Source of the DNA: Enhygromyxa salina
GTDB lineage: Bacteria > Myxococcota_A > Polyangia > Nannocystales > Nannocystaceae
DNA: 64,000 bases
Assembly: GCF_002994635.1 (NCBI RefSeq)
Contig: NZ_PVNL01000004.1
Coordinates: 1 to 64,000 of the forward strand
Direction: 5' to 3'
Made by a program: the position numbers and the translations under genes. Below the pieces are notes generated by a model. That model was not told the DNA's origin. It saw only the letters and a program-made list of their open reading frames with translations, and did no database searches. This document shows positions 19,244 through 30,639 of the stretch, one piece after another; the first letter of the stretch is position 1; each line of letters opens with the position of its first letter.

Positions 19244-22200
19244 TCACGGTGTCTCGACCGGCCGCGGGCGCCACGGGACCGCGCCAAAGCTGTGGGTCCA
19301 GTACACGCCGACCCCGCCGACGGCGGCGTCGCCAAAGTAGGTCTCGAGCGACCAGCGTCGCGCGAAGTCGTACTCGACCCCGACCTCGGCGGTGTTCTCG
19401 TCGTCCGGCGCGTTGTGGTGATAGGTGGTCTCGACAAAGACCTTGGGGGTGACGCGCTTGCCGACGCTGAGGATCGGCTGATCGATGCTGTCGCCGAATC
19501 CGATGTTCGCGCGATCGATCCCGAGGTAGCGGTCGAGCTGCTGCTGCAGCTTGGGGTTGCTGACGGCGGCGAGCAGCGACGCGGCCTTGGCCTGGACCTC
19601 GCCCTCGCCCTGGCCGAGCTCGGTCGAGCCGGTGACCAACAAGGTGAGGATCTGATACTCGCTCAGGGCCGGACTCGAGCTGAACCGCAGCTCTGGCGCG
19701 CTGGTGCGGCCGCGGATCGTGACGGTGACGTCGGCCTCGGTGGTGCTGGTCTCGGCGATGATGTCCAAGAAGGGATCGAGCGAGCCGTCGGTGGGTAGGT
19801 TGACGAGCCCGCGGCGAATGTCGAAGCGGTGACCCAGGAGCTCGAGCCGACCGCGGCGGGCCTCGAGCTGGCCGTCGATCTCCAGGCCAGTGTCGCGGGT
19901 GATGCCCAGCGATCCGGCCCACGCCATGTCGACCGCTGAGCCGGTGATCTGGAGAGGGTCGCGGAGCTCGAGGCGAAGCTCGAGCGCCGGGCCGACGCTG
20001 GCCACGGTCGCGGCGCTGGCTGCAGCGTCGGGGGTAGGCTGAGCTTCGGGCCCGGTCACGAACACGACCTGATCGGCGCTGGGGATCGACTTGGGCGCGT
20101 CGCGGGTGACCCCGGCGACTTTGATCTCGGTGTGGGCGAGCGCGACCGAGACCCGGGTCGCGGCGGCGGCGAGCTCGACGTCGATCTCGACGTCGCTGTC
20201 GAGCGTCATCGCCGGGAGCCCGGGGCGGACGATCGGGACCTCGCGGATCTCGACCTCGAGGTTGGCCTCGGCCCTGGTGCTGGCGGCGTCGAAGCTGGCC
20301 TGACCGCTGCCGCTGATCTGACCCCGCCCGGCGCCGATCCGGAGCGTGCGCAGCTCGACGCGCTGGTGGTCGAAGTCGACCTCGACGTCGATGTCGTGGA
20401 GCCGCTCGCGCAGCGGGATCACGGTGATGGAGGCGCCCTGGACCGCCAGCGCGCCGCTGAGCTCCGGCGCAGCCAGGACCCCCCGGCCCGTGAGCTCGGC
20501 GCTCAGGGTCCCGCGCGGATCGTGGAGCGAGGGGCCCGAGAACGGGGCAAACAGCTCGAGCGCGAGCCTGGGCGCGGCGACGTCGAGCGTGAACGGAACC
20601 TCGCGGATCACCTGGTCGCCGCTCAGCAGCGCGGCGACGTCGGCGTCGAGACCAGCCGCGAGCGTCAAGCTGGCGTCGACGGTGGACCCAGCGCTGGGAC
20701 TCGAAATCGGGCTGACGACCAGGGTCAGGCCCTGGTGGCGCTGGTCGAGCGCGAGCGCGCCGTGGATCGCGAGCGGGACACCGTCGTCGGCTTGGGCGCG
20801 ACCGTCGAGGTTGGCCGCGAGCTCGAACGCCGAGATGGTGCCGCGGCCGTCCACGTCGAAGCTCAGCGCGGTCTCGAATTCGAAGTCCGAGACCGCGCGG
20901 CCGAGCAGGGCCGCGACCAGCTCGGCGTCGAGCCCTCGGCCGCGCGCGCTCAGGCGATGGTCGCCGTCGCGATCCCAACCCAGGCGGGCCTGCTCGAGAT
21001 CGGTGAGGTCGACGATCAGCGGGACCTGGACCTCGGCGGCGATCAGCTGCGCGCCGCGGCGGACCAGGTCGGTCTCGACGGTGGCGCGCTCGTGATTGAC
21101 GTGGGCGTAGACAGTGAGGTCACCGACGCGCTCGGCCTCGAGCTGCAGGTCCGCCAGCCGGGCCGCGACCTCGAGCTTGGGATCGGCGAGGCTGCCCCGC
21201 AGCTGGACGTCGAGATCCGCGCGTCCCGTCAGCGGCAGCGGACCCAGGTGGGGCTCGAGCCCGGCGAGCTCGACCGCGTGCACGTGGACCTCGGCGTCGA
21301 TCGAGGCGTCGGCACCGAGCTCGAAGGTGAGATCTGGATCGAGGGTGAGAAGGACCGGCAGGGCGACCCGGGCGTCGAGGCGTCGCGCCAGGGGCCCGGC
21401 GAGCGCGAGGGTGCCCGTCGCCTCGTCGGCGCGAAGCTCCACGCCGACGCTCGCGTCGCCGAGCGGCAGGTCGCGGTGGGTGAGGTCGTCGACGTCGACC
21501 CGGGCGCTCAGCCACGGCGCGGTCGCAGGCGTGTCTGCAGGCCCGGTCGCTGGACCGCGGGCGTGGACGGACGCCGACACGCGGCCGCCGAGCTCGGCCT
21601 TGGCGAGGGCTGTGGCGAGCGCGGGCAGCTTGGGGCCAAGGGTCCGGTCGAGCGCGTCGAGGTCGAGCTCGACCAGCGAGAGCGCGACGACATGCTCGGC
21701 GGCGCGGTCCCACCTGAGGCTGGGTCGGGTCAGGTTGGCCTTCATCGGGATCTCGGCGTCGAGCGTGACCTGGGCCAGGGTCAGGTCGGCGTCGAGATCG
21801 ACGTGCAGCCCGGCGGCGCCGAGCGTGGCCGCGAGCGCGACCGTCCCCACTGGTGTCCGATCAATAGCGAGCTCGCGGGCGCTGGCGCGCAGCTCGACCT
21901 GCGGCCGTGTGCTGGTGCCCGCGAGCGTGAGCTCGAGGTCGAGCTGGCCCTCTGGGATCAGCCGAGGATCGCCAGGGGGCGCGCTGGCGCCCGGTTGAGT
22001 CTGCCGCCACCAGCTCGGGGTCGCTGGCAGCAGGCCGCCGAGCTCGACCAGCTCGAGCTCGCGGACGACGAAGCGAGCGTCCAGCTTGCGCCCGGGTTGC
22101 AGGCCGATCTGCTCGCCAACCCGGACGGGGACGCGAGCGTCGAGCTCGACGAGCTTGGCCAGCGGACCGGCGACGCGCGCCCACACGACCAGCTCGCCCG

Positions 22201-24373
22201 GCGACCTGCACGGCTCCACGCTGGCGGACGCGAGCCGGATCGGCGGGGGGCGACCGGCCGGGCCGCACAAGCTGGTCGCGAGCTCGACCTCGCCGATCGC
22301 GTGATCCCCCACCTCGAGCGCGTCGGCGCGGAGCCAGGCTGAGCCCGAGGGTTGATCGAGGCGCCCGCGGATCGTGGCGTCGAGGTCGATCCGACCCCGC
22401 AAGCGCGGACCCGGGATCACCGCGTCGACCCGCTCGAGATCGATCGCGCGCAGCTCGACGTGCAGATCGCTGGGCTGGTCCGCGAGTCCCACATGGCCAT
22501 CGACGGCGAGCTGTCCGCCGACGGCGTGGGCCCGGAGCTCACGCAGGGTAATTCGCTCGGGGCCGATCGTGATCCGGGCAGGGTGGGCGAGCAGAAACTG
22601 AGCAGGCGTCGCGCCGCGCGAGCTGACCAGATCCAGCACCCGCAGGTCGATCAGCTTGTCCGGCCCCGCGAGCGTGAGATCGGCGTCGATCTCGAACTGC
22701 TCCTGCATGCCGTGTCCGTGCCCCGCAACCGAGATCTGCGCGGAGGTGCCCGCGACCGAGAGCTCAGCTTGGTCGAGTCCGAACTGGGGGTGGCGCAGGC
22801 CGTCGAGCTCGAGCCGCGCGGCAAACTCGATCGGCTCGGCGAGCGGGCTCAGCTCGCCGTTCAGCGAGGCGTGGGCGAGCTGGGTGTCGAACCCGGCCAC
22901 GTGGTCGAGCGCGAGCGAGATCGGGCAGCGCGCGCTGGTGAGGTCCTCGCCCGGCTGGCTCGCGCAGCTGCCCGTCAGCGTGAGCGAGCCGCCGACGCTG
23001 GCGAGTCGAGCGTCGTCGACGTAGGGCGCGAGGACCTCGAGTGGACCGCCGAGATCTTCGATGATGACCGACCAGCTCGCGTCGATCGCCCGGGTGTCCG
23101 AGCTGGCGGCCGCGGCCTCGACCGCGAGCGCAGGCCCGCGCAGCTCGAGCCACGCCGCGCCGCGCAGGGGCGAGAGGCTGGTCGCGGATCCACCCGCGTC
23201 GAGCTCGAGCGCGGCTCCGCTGTGGCGATCCTTTGCGCGAAGCTCGACGGTCGCCTCGAGCTCGCCCGCGCCGTCTCGCTCGAGGCCAAGCGCGAGCGCC
23301 AGCGTCACCGGACCCTGCTCGGCGTGCAGCTGCCCGGCCGCCAGCTGAGCGTCGAGGTGGACATCCACCCGCTGCGCGTCGGCAGCTGGGTTGGAGGTCG
23401 TCGCGACCAGCTCGAGCGTGGTCTCGCCCAGCTCGGCGTTCATGGTCAGCTCGGCCCGCCCGGCCGGATCGCCCGCGCCCTCGAGCACGCGGGCGCGGAC
23501 CCGCACGACGGCCGGGTCGAGCGCCCGGAGCTGCTCGAGGCCCAGCCGCTCGGCGAGGGACTCGATCTCACCATCGACCTGCAGCGCGACGTCAGCGACC
23601 CACGCGTCGACGTCCACCTCGCCCGGCTCGACCGCCCGCACCCGCCCCAGCGTGGTCTGGATCTCGAGCCGCTCGAGGGTCACGGTCGGCTCGGCCCAGG
23701 CCAGCGCGAGCGTGAGCGACTCGATCCCCAGCTGCTGCTGCGGCAGCTCGGTGCCACGCAGCTCGAGCTCGGCCCGAGCGCTGCGCCCGATGCCCGTGAG
23801 CCCCAGGGTCAACGCCTCGTTGCTCACCAGCAGCTGGTCGGCGAGATAGATCCGGGCACCCTCGAGCTCGACGCCCGCGCGGATCCGCAGCGGCAGCTCG
23901 GGGCCGAGTCCCTCGCTCGGCGCCGCCTCACCCTCGCTGGGGGCCGCGAGCGCGCTCCAGTCGCGATCGACCCAGACCTCGAGCTCGCGCACGTGAACCC
24001 GCTCGAGCCCGGCTTCGATTCGCACCAGGCTCGCCATGTCGAGATCGACGAGCACCGAGCTGGCCCGGATCAGCGCGCGCCCGTCGGCGTCGCGCAGCTC
24101 GAAGCCCTGCAGCTCGAGGCCCGCCCCCAGGCTCCCGCGCATGCCCTGCCACTCGACCTCGCCTGGGACCCCCGCGTCCCACCGCTCGAGCGCCACGCGA
24201 GCGACCCGCTGGGACGCCGCGGGGACCCACGCGACCACCAAGACCGCGAACACCAGCGCGGTGATCAGACCCACGACGGCGCCAGCCAGCCACCGCCACC
24301 AGCGGCGCTTGGGCTTGGGCTTTTGCTTGGTTGGCACGTCGGGTGCCGACGCGGTCGTGTCAGCCTCGCTCAA
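19244..24373 (-). CDS. tamB: Translocation and assembly module protein TamB
   Basis: Encodes 1709 residues if the TTG at 24373, which overlaps the TamA stop as TTGA, is used. An N-terminal basic stretch (KPKPKRRWWRWL) precedes one transmembrane helix (about residues 30-52), then a very long repeat-rich beta region typical of AsmA/TamB (for example LEVWVDRDWSALAAPSEG). The C-terminal part is the TamB (DUF490) domain (LLGHRFDIRRGLVNLP, EYQILTLLVTG) and ends in KVFVETTYHH and IFVYWTHSFG-like beta-barrel signature sequences. It acts as a conduit that moves lipids and barrel proteins across the periplasm with TamA. Upstream codons of the same frame lie in tamA and look non-coding. It overlaps tamA and is the second gene of a tamA-tamB pair. 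Confidence 0.92.
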   Translation of the reverse strand: MSEADTTASAPDVPTKQKPKPKRRWWRWLAGAVVGLITALVFAVLVVAWVPAASQRVARVALERWDAGVPGEVEWQGMRGSLGAGLELQGFELRDADGRALIRASSVLVDLDMASLVRIEAGLERVHVRELEVWVDRDWSALAAPSEGEAAPSEGLGPELPLRIRAGVELEGARIYLADQLLVSNEALTLGLTGIGRSARAELELRGTELPQQQLGIESLTLALAWAEPTVTLERLEIQTTLGRVRAVEPGEVDVDAWVADVALQVDGEIESLAERLGLEQLRALDPAVVRVRARVLEGAGDPAGRAELTMNAELGETTLELVATTSNPAADAQRVDVHLDAQLAAGQLHAEQGPVTLALALGLERDGAGELEATVELRAKDRHSGAALELDAGGSATSLSPLRGAAWLELRGPALAVEAAAASSDTRAIDASWSVIIEDLGGPLEVLAPYVDDARLASVGGSLTLTGSCASQPGEDLTSARCPISLALDHVAGFDTQLAHASLNGELSPLAEPIEFAARLELDGLRHPQFGLDQAELSVAGTSAQISVAGHGHGMQEQFEIDADLTLAGPDKLIDLRVLDLVSSRGATPAQFLLAHPARITIGPERITLRELRAHAVGGQLAVDGHVGLADQPSDLHVELRAIDLERVDAVIPGPRLRGRIDLDATIRGRLDQPSGSAWLRADALEVGDHAIGEVELATSLCGPAGRPPPIRLASASVEPCRSPGELVVWARVAGPLAKLVELDARVPVRVGEQIGLQPGRKLDARFVVRELELVELGGLLPATPSWWRQTQPGASAPPGDPRLIPEGQLDLELTLAGTSTRPQVELRASARELAIDRTPVGTVALAATLGAAGLHVDLDADLTLAQVTLDAEIPMKANLTRPSLRWDRAAEHVVALSLVELDLDALDRTLGPKLPALATALAKAELGGRVSASVHARGPATGPADTPATAPWLSARVDVDDLTHRDLPLGDASVGVELRADEATGTLALAGPLARRLDARVALPVLLTLDPDLTFELGADASIDAEVHVHAVELAGLEPHLGPLPLTGRADLDVQLRGSLADPKLEVAARLADLQLEAERVGDLTVYAHVNHERATVETDLVRRGAQLIAAEVQVPLIVDLTDLEQARLGWDRDGDHRLSARGRGLDAELVAALLGRAVSDFEFETALSFDVDGRGTISAFELAANLDGRAQADDGVPLAIHGALALDQRHQGLTLVVSPISSPSAGSTVDASLTLAAGLDADVAALLSGDQVIREVPFTLDVAAPRLALELFAPFSGPSLHDPRGTLSAELTGRGVLAAPELSGALAVQGASITVIPLRERLHDIDVEVDFDHQRVELRTLRIGAGRGQISGSGQASFDAASTRAEANLEVEIREVPIVRPGLPAMTLDSDVEIDVELAAAATRVSVALAHTEIKVAGVTRDAPKSIPSADQVVFVTGPEAQPTPDAAASAATVASVGPALELRLELRDPLQITGSAVDMAWAGSLGITRDTGLEIDGQLEARRGRLELLGHRFDIRRGLVNLPTDGSLDPFLDIIAETSTTEADVTVTIRGRTSAPELRFSSSPALSEYQILTLLVTGSTELGQGEGEVQAKAASLLAAVSNPKLQQQLDRYLGIDRANIGFGDSIDQPILSVGKRVTPKVFVETTYHHNAPDDENTAEVGVEYDFARRWSLETYFGDAAVGGVGVYWTHSFGAVPWRPRPVETP

Positions 24374-26460
24374 AAGCTCTCTCCCAGCCCGAAGTGCAGG
24401 GCCCAGATCGGCTCGCCGGCGGACAGCGGCGTGTCGTTGAGGCGGACCCCCACGTCGAGCCGGAATTTGCCGATCGGCGTGTCGTAGCGCAGCCCCCCGC
24501 CCGCGCTGTAGTTCCACTCGGCCGGGGCGAAGCTGGCGATGCCGGCCTGCACGTCGCCACCATCGACGAACCCGGCGACCCACAGCTGCTTCCACGTCCG
24601 AACCCGCAGCTCGACGTTGGCGAGCACGGACGTGTTGCCGCCGATCGGGATCGAGGTGCAGCTGCCGTCGCGGTAGCTCTGGCCGGGCTCGCAGTCGTCG
24701 ACCCGGGGCGCGAGCCGCCGCAAGCCCCACCCGCGCACGCTGTCGGTGCCGCCCAGGTACTGGCGCAGATCGATCGGCGCGCCGGGCTGATTCCCAAACG
24801 GAAAGATCAGCCCGACCCGGGCCCGCGCCGCCAGCTGCAAGCGCTCGATCGGTCGCCAGTACAGGCGCACGAACGGGGTCAGCTCCTGGTAGTCGTACTG
24901 GCCGCCAAACGGCCCGCCCGCGACGCGGTAGTCGACGCCCAGCACGGCCCCCTGGTTGGGCGCCGCGATCTGATCGACGGCGAACACGGTGGCGCCCAGG
25001 CCGACCGAGCTGATCACATAGGGGTCGCGAAAATCGAGGCTCAAGAAGGTGTCTTGGGTCTGCAGGGTCGGCGAGATCGAGAAAAAATTGACGTAGCGCA
25101 GGGTGTGGTTGAGCCGCAGCTGCAGCCAGCGCGTAAAGAATCGAGACAGCCCAAACCGGTGCTGGGACGACCAGTACTGGTAGCCCTGCTCGATGCCGAG
25201 CTCGAGCTTGGGCTCGAGCGTCCACACCAGGTGCTTCTCGAGCAGGCCCTTCTTCTCGGTGTGCAGATCGAGCTCGGCGAACGGGCCGTGGGCCTGCGGC
25301 CGGATCAGGTTGGGCAGCTCGGCGTACCCGGCCCGGGCGGTCAAGCGCAGCCGGTACAGCGCATGAAACAAATTCTCGTGGCTGTAGCGGGCGCTGACCC
25401 GCTGGTCCCAGCGGTTGGGCTCGAACCCAAGGCCGACCCCGACGCGGATCCGCTGCGGGTCGCTCTCTTTGACGGCGACGTGGAGGTCGAGGGTCCCGGT
25501 CTGATCGGCGTCGAGCTCGACGTCGGCGAGGTCGCTTGGGTGTCGGTCGATCGTCACGGTCGAGAACACCCCGAGCGCGTAGATTCGCTGCTCGATCTGC
25601 TCGACCAGGGCCGGTGAGTAGGGCTTGCCGATCGTGCGCTCGAGCTCGACCCGGACCGGTCGCTCAGGCACCGTCTCCAGCCCGGTGATCTCGATCGCCC
25701 CGATCCGCATGAACGGGCCGGGGCGAACGTCGAACGCCACCCGGGCCGTGAGCGCCTCGGGGTCGACCCGGGCCTGGTGCTCGACGGTCGCGTAGGGGTA
25801 CCCAGCCCGGCGCAGGCGCTCGCGCACCGCGGCCGCCGAGCTGGTCATCGCCGGGACCTCGAAGCGATCGTTCACCTCGATCGAGACCAGCTCGGCGATG
25901 TCGGTGGGCTCGACCGAGGGCGCGCGCGCGAACGCGGCGCTTCGCTCGGCCTGCGAGGGACCGACCGGCGGACCCCCGGGCCAGCGCAGCTCGACCGCCT
26001 CGACCCGGGTCACCGGCCCCTCGTCGATCACGTAGGTCAGATCGACCTTGTCTCGGCGCTTGCCCGAGCGCTCGATCCGCTCGACGCGGACGTCGACGAC
26101 CTTGGCCGCGAAGTGACCATAGGCGTGGTAGAGCGCGACGATCTGCTCGCTGTCGATCGGGATCAGGCCCTCGTAAAACCAGTAGCGGCGGGGCGGCAGG
26201 CGCTGCTGGGGGCGGAGCTCGAGGTACTCGTGCAGCTCGGCGTCGTCGAACCGCTCGACGCCCTCGAACTCGACCTTGCGGATCACATACTCCGCGCCAC
26301 GCAGCTCGGCCGTGGTCGGGCCGTGCTTGCAGCCGCCGAGCCCCACGGCCATGGCGGACATGCTGAACACACCAAGTAGGACGAGCCGAAGCCCGCTCCA
26401 CGCGAACGCCCGCGTCCACGCGCCGCGATCGTGCGCTGGCGCGTGCACACCCGGGATCAC
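24370..26460 (-). CDS. tamA: Outer-membrane TamA/BamA-like assembly protein
   Basis: Encodes 696 residues. An N-terminal segment ends in VGLGGCKHG, a lipobox-like sequence (Cys 44), which is atypical for a barrel protein and suggests lipidation. POTRA-type repeats follow (FEGVERFDDAELHEYL at about residue 68; FMRIGAIEITGLETVPERPV later). The C-terminal half is a 16-strand Omp85 barrel with motifs such as GGTDSVRGWGLRRLAPR (the conserved RGF-like loop) and a terminal Phe (LGESF), which the BAM complex recognises. It would insert or translocate outer-membrane proteins with TamB, whose start overlaps its stop. Confidence 0.92.
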   Translation of the reverse strand: MIPGVHAPAHDRGAWTRAFAWSGLRLVLLGVFSMSAMAVGLGGCKHGPTTAELRGAEYVIRKVEFEGVERFDDAELHEYLELRPQQRLPPRRYWFYEGLIPIDSEQIVALYHAYGHFAAKVVDVRVERIERSGKRRDKVDLTYVIDEGPVTRVEAVELRWPGGPPVGPSQAERSAAFARAPSVEPTDIAELVSIEVNDRFEVPAMTSSAAAVRERLRRAGYPYATVEHQARVDPEALTARVAFDVRPGPFMRIGAIEITGLETVPERPVRVELERTIGKPYSPALVEQIEQRIYALGVFSTVTIDRHPSDLADVELDADQTGTLDLHVAVKESDPQRIRVGVGLGFEPNRWDQRVSARYSHENLFHALYRLRLTARAGYAELPNLIRPQAHGPFAELDLHTEKKGLLEKHLVWTLEPKLELGIEQGYQYWSSQHRFGLSRFFTRWLQLRLNHTLRYVNFFSISPTLQTQDTFLSLDFRDPYVISSVGLGATVFAVDQIAAPNQGAVLGVDYRVAGGPFGGQYDYQELTPFVRLYWRPIERLQLAARARVGLIFPFGNQPGAPIDLRQYLGGTDSVRGWGLRRLAPRVDDCEPGQSYRDGSCTSIPIGGNTSVLANVELRVRTWKQLWVAGFVDGGDVQAGIASFAPAEWNYSAGGGLRYDTPIGKFRLDVGVRLNDTPLSAGEPIWALHFGLGESF

Positions 26461-26585
26461 GAGCGCAGCATAGAGCGGGTCTGCTGCACGCGTCCACGCT
26501 TCCCGACTGGGTCGCCGTTCAGGGCCCCGAGCTCAGGCCTCCCGAGCCGGCGCTTGTGCCCGCAGCGAGCGCAGCCGTGTCGGGG

Positions 26586-27734
<1,149 letters not shown>

Positions 27735-27792
27735 CGAGCGATTCTATATGTTCGTCCGCGGGTGGCCCCAAATAAGTCGAGGCTCGACGGCG

Positions 27793-29817
27793 TCACTGAG
27801 GGCCGAACGCCTGGGTCGTGACCACCTGGGCGCGGGCCTGATCGGCGGCTGCGGCCGTGGGTGAGCGGTGCAGCGACGCGCGAATGCGGAGCAGGTCAAC
27901 GAGCAGGTCAGGGTCGCGCGCAGGCTCGAGCTCGGCCCGCTCGATCGCGGCGTCGAGGCTGGCCAGGGCGAGCTCGGGCTCGGACAGCGCCCCAGCCAGG
28001 CGCCCGCGCAGGAGCGCGACCTGGCTGCGCTGTGCTCCCTCGCCCGGATCGACGAGGGCCTCCGCGTAGTCGAGCAGGCGCGCGGCGTGGCGGAGACGGG
28101 CGGCGCGCTCGGGCGGCTCGAGCGGCTCGCTCGGCTCGCTCGCATCGCTCGGCTCGCTGAGATCGCTCGGCTCGCTCAGATCGCTCGCGCCGTCTGGTGT
28201 CGCCGACCCGCCGCCATCCCCCTCGAGCTCGGCGAGCTCGAGTTCGACGAGCGCCAACCACGCGCGGACAGCCAGCGGGTGGCGGCTCGCGGTGGCAGCT
28301 CGCGCGACCGCATGAAGGTCGCGCTCGGCCGCGTCGCGGTCACCAGCCGCGGCCGCGAGCCGTCCTCGCAGCAGCGTGTGCTCGGGATCCGCGGCCTCGG
28401 CCTCGGCTGCGTCGCCGATCCGCGCGAGCTCCCTCGCCGCGAGCTGCCGGAGACCAGCGGGGGCGAGCGCGAGCGTGAGCCGGGTGATCGCCAGGGCCTG
28501 GGCCTGATCTTCGCTGCGCGCTGGCACCTGCTCGAGGTCGATCCCGAGCTCGACACACCGCGCCGGATCACCAAGGCTACGCAGCCCGACATACGGCCGC
28601 GCGGCGAGGGCATCGAGCAGGGCCGGGTCGGCGTCGCCCCCAGCCTTCGTCAGGCCAGTGATCGCTGTGATCGCCAGGCGTCGATCATCGAGGCAGCGCT
28701 CGCGCACCTGCTGTAGGCCGGGCGTGATGCGCTGGGCCCGACGGTCGACACACAGCTGAGTCTGGGCGGCCGCCCACGCGGCGGTGGAGCGATCCAAGCC
28801 TTCGCTGAGCCGCTGGCTGACCAGCGAGCCTGCCGGGGTGCGTGAGTCGATCTGCGCTTTCAGCTGGGATTCGAGCTCGCCGTTCCAGGTCTGGGCGCGA
28901 GCGGCCTGGGCATCGCAGGGATCGTGACGACTCGCTCCGAGCGCGAGGCCGATCGAGACCGCCACGGTCACCAGCGTCGCCGCGACGACCCGCCGCCGCC
29001 GCCGTCGTTGTTGAACCGGCGAGCGCTCGAGCGCGCGCAGCAACGCTTGCATGTCCTCGAAGCGCTGGCTCGGATCGTTGCTCAGTCCCGCCGTCACGAC
29101 CCGATGGACCCACGCGGGCGCGCGCTCCTCTGCGGCGATCTCGAGCACGTTGCCCGCGGTCATGTTGGCCACGATCGCTCGGGTGTCGGCGCCGTCGAAC
29201 GGACGTGACCCGTACAGCGCCTCGAACAGCACCACGCACAGCGAGAACATGTCGCCGGGCGCGTCGACCGGATCGCCGCGCTGCTGCGCTGGCGCGATGT
29301 AATACGAAGCCGCCAGGTCCGGGGTTCGGGCCAGGCCAAAGTCGAGCACGCGGACCCGGCCGTTGCTGTCGATCATCACGTTGGACGGCTTGAAGTTGCC
29401 GTGGACCAGGCCCACGTCGTGGGCGGCCGCCAGCGCGGCGCCGGCCTGGCGCAGGACCTCGAGCGCCTCTTGCCAGGGGTACGGCCCGCGCGACAGCCAC
29501 GCGCGGAGCGACTCCCCGTCGACGTACTCCATCGCGATGAACAGCCGCCCGCCGACCTCGCCGACGTCGTGGATCGTGACCACGTGCGGGTGGGTCAGGC
29601 GGGCCATCGCCCGGGCCTTGGTCAGCAGCTGCGCGCTGTTGGTCCGGTCCGCGTCGCCGCTCGAGCGCGCCAACAACTTGAGCGCGACCTTGCGGTCGAG
29701 GTCGGGATCGATCGCCACCCAGACCTCATCGCTGGAACCGCCGCGGCCGATGCTCTGCACCAGCACGTAGCGCCCAAACATGGCGCCGGTGGAGCCGGTC
29801 TCGGGCGGGGCGGACAC
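27793..29817 (-). CDS. Receptor-type Ser/Thr kinase-like protein, probable pseudokinase
   Basis: Encodes 674 residues. Residues about 16-270 match a Hanks-type kinase domain, with Lys47 (VALKLL) and the DFG motif at 159-161. Several key residues are changed: the catalytic loop reads HGNFKPSN (139-146), so the catalytic Asp is Asn141; the G-loop is GRGGSSDEVW with its last Gly missing; the helix-C Glu is replaced (LLTKARAMARL); and the APE motif reads IAPAQ. These suggest a pseudokinase. A basic patch precedes one transmembrane helix (about 285-305), and the C-terminal 360 residues form a helical sensor-like domain with Ser/Glu/Pro repeats (SEPSDLSEPSDA). It starts 6 bases after the crotonase stop. 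Confidence 0.9.
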   Translation of the reverse strand: MSAPPETGSTGAMFGRYVLVQSIGRGGSSDEVWVAIDPDLDRKVALKLLARSSGDADRTNSAQLLTKARAMARLTHPHVVTIHDVGEVGGRLFIAMEYVDGESLRAWLSRGPYPWQEALEVLRQAGAALAAAHDVGLVHGNFKPSNVMIDSNGRVRVLDFGLARTPDLAASYYIAPAQQRGDPVDAPGDMFSLCVVLFEALYGSRPFDGADTRAIVANMTAGNVLEIAAEERAPAWVHRVVTAGLSNDPSQRFEDMQALLRALERSPVQQRRRRRRVVAATLVTVAVSIGLALGASRHDPCDAQAARAQTWNGELESQLKAQIDSRTPAGSLVSQRLSEGLDRSTAAWAAAQTQLCVDRRAQRITPGLQQVRERCLDDRRLAITAITGLTKAGGDADPALLDALAARPYVGLRSLGDPARCVELGIDLEQVPARSEDQAQALAITRLTLALAPAGLRQLAARELARIGDAAEAEAADPEHTLLRGRLAAAAGDRDAAERDLHAVARAATASRHPLAVRAWLALVELELAELEGDGGGSATPDGASDLSEPSDLSEPSDASEPSEPLEPPERAARLRHAARLLDYAEALVDPGEGAQRSQVALLRGRLAGALSEPELALASLDAAIERAELEPARDPDLLVDLLRIRASLHRSPTAAAADQARAQVVTTQAFGPQ

Positions 29818-29823
29818 GGGAGC

Positions 29824-30615
29824 TCAGCGCCCCGTGAACTCGGGCTTGCGCCGCTGATTGTAGGCCGCGAGCCCCTCGCGGGCGTCCTCGCTCTCGAACA
29901 GGCGCTGCTGCAGCTCGCGCTCGAGCGCGAGGCCGTCGGCGATCGCAATTTCGGCGCCGGTCTGGCACGCCCGCTTGATCAGCCCGACCGCCCGCGAGGC
30001 CGCGTTGGGCGGCACGAATTGCTGGGCCCACGCGCGGACCTTGGCGTGGAAGTCCTCGTGCGAGGCGGCCTCCCACAGATGGTCGAACAGCCCGAGCTCG
30101 AGCGCGCGCTCGTGATCGAAGGTGTCGCCGACGGCCATCAGCTCGATCGCCTTGGGCTTGCCGACCAGGCGAACGAGCCGCTGGGTGCCGCCGGTCCCGG
30201 GCAGCACGCCCAGCTTGACCTCGGGCAGCCCGGCCTTGCCAGCGCCCGCCCGCGCGATGCGAAGATCACAGGCCAGCGCGATCTCGAGGCCGCCGCCGAC
30301 GCAGTGGCCATCGATCGCGGCGATCACCAGCTTGGCCGTGTGCTCGAGCCGCAGCAGGGTCTCGTTGGCGTGCAGGCAGAAATTGTATTTGAAGTAGGGA
30401 TCGGCGCCGTCGAGCATCGCGATGTCGGCGCCAGCGCAGAAGAACTTCTCGCCGGCCCCGCGGATCACGATCACGTGGACGGCGGCGTCGAACCGCGCGG
30501 TCAAGATCGCCGCGTCGAGCTCGGTCATCATCTCCCGCGAGTAGCAGTTGGCGGGCGGGTTGGTCAGGGTGAGGGTCGCGATCCCATCGGCGGCGGCGTA
30601 CTCGACGAGTGACAT
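29824..30615 (-). CDS. Enoyl-CoA hydratase/isomerase (crotonase) family protein
   Basis: Encodes 263 residues from the ATG at 30615; longer frames upstream cover the divergent thioesterase gene. Family signatures are [16 protein letters not shown] (oxyanion hole), [15 protein letters not shown] and [17 protein letters not shown], which supplies the usual catalytic Glu. It would hydrate or isomerise a fatty acyl-CoA, and the exact substrate cannot be read from the sequence. The kinase-like gene begins 6 bases downstream; the thioesterase gene is divergent, 24 bases away, so a shared CoA-linked function or shared promoter region is possible. Confidence 0.92.
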   Translation of the reverse strand: MSLVEYAAADGIATLTLTNPPANCYSREMMTELDAAILTARFDAAVHVIVIRGAGEKFFCAGADIAMLDGADPYFKYNFCLHANETLLRLEHTAKLVIAAIDGHCVGGGLEIALACDLRIARAGAGKAGLPEVKLGVLPGTGGTQRLVRLVGKPKAIELMAVGDTFDHERALELGLFDHLWEAASHEDFHAKVRAWAQQFVPPNAASRAVGLIKRACQTGAEIAIADGLALERELQQRLFESEDAREGLAAYNQRRKPEFTGR

Positions 30616-30639
30616 GGGCGGAGCATACACTGACGCATC

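Noticed and set aside
24374..25225. Long N-terminal extension of TamB in the frame crossing tamA
   Set aside because: Composition is Arg/Ala/Gly-rich shadow of tamA, and the transmembrane anchor of TamB follows the TTG at 24373.
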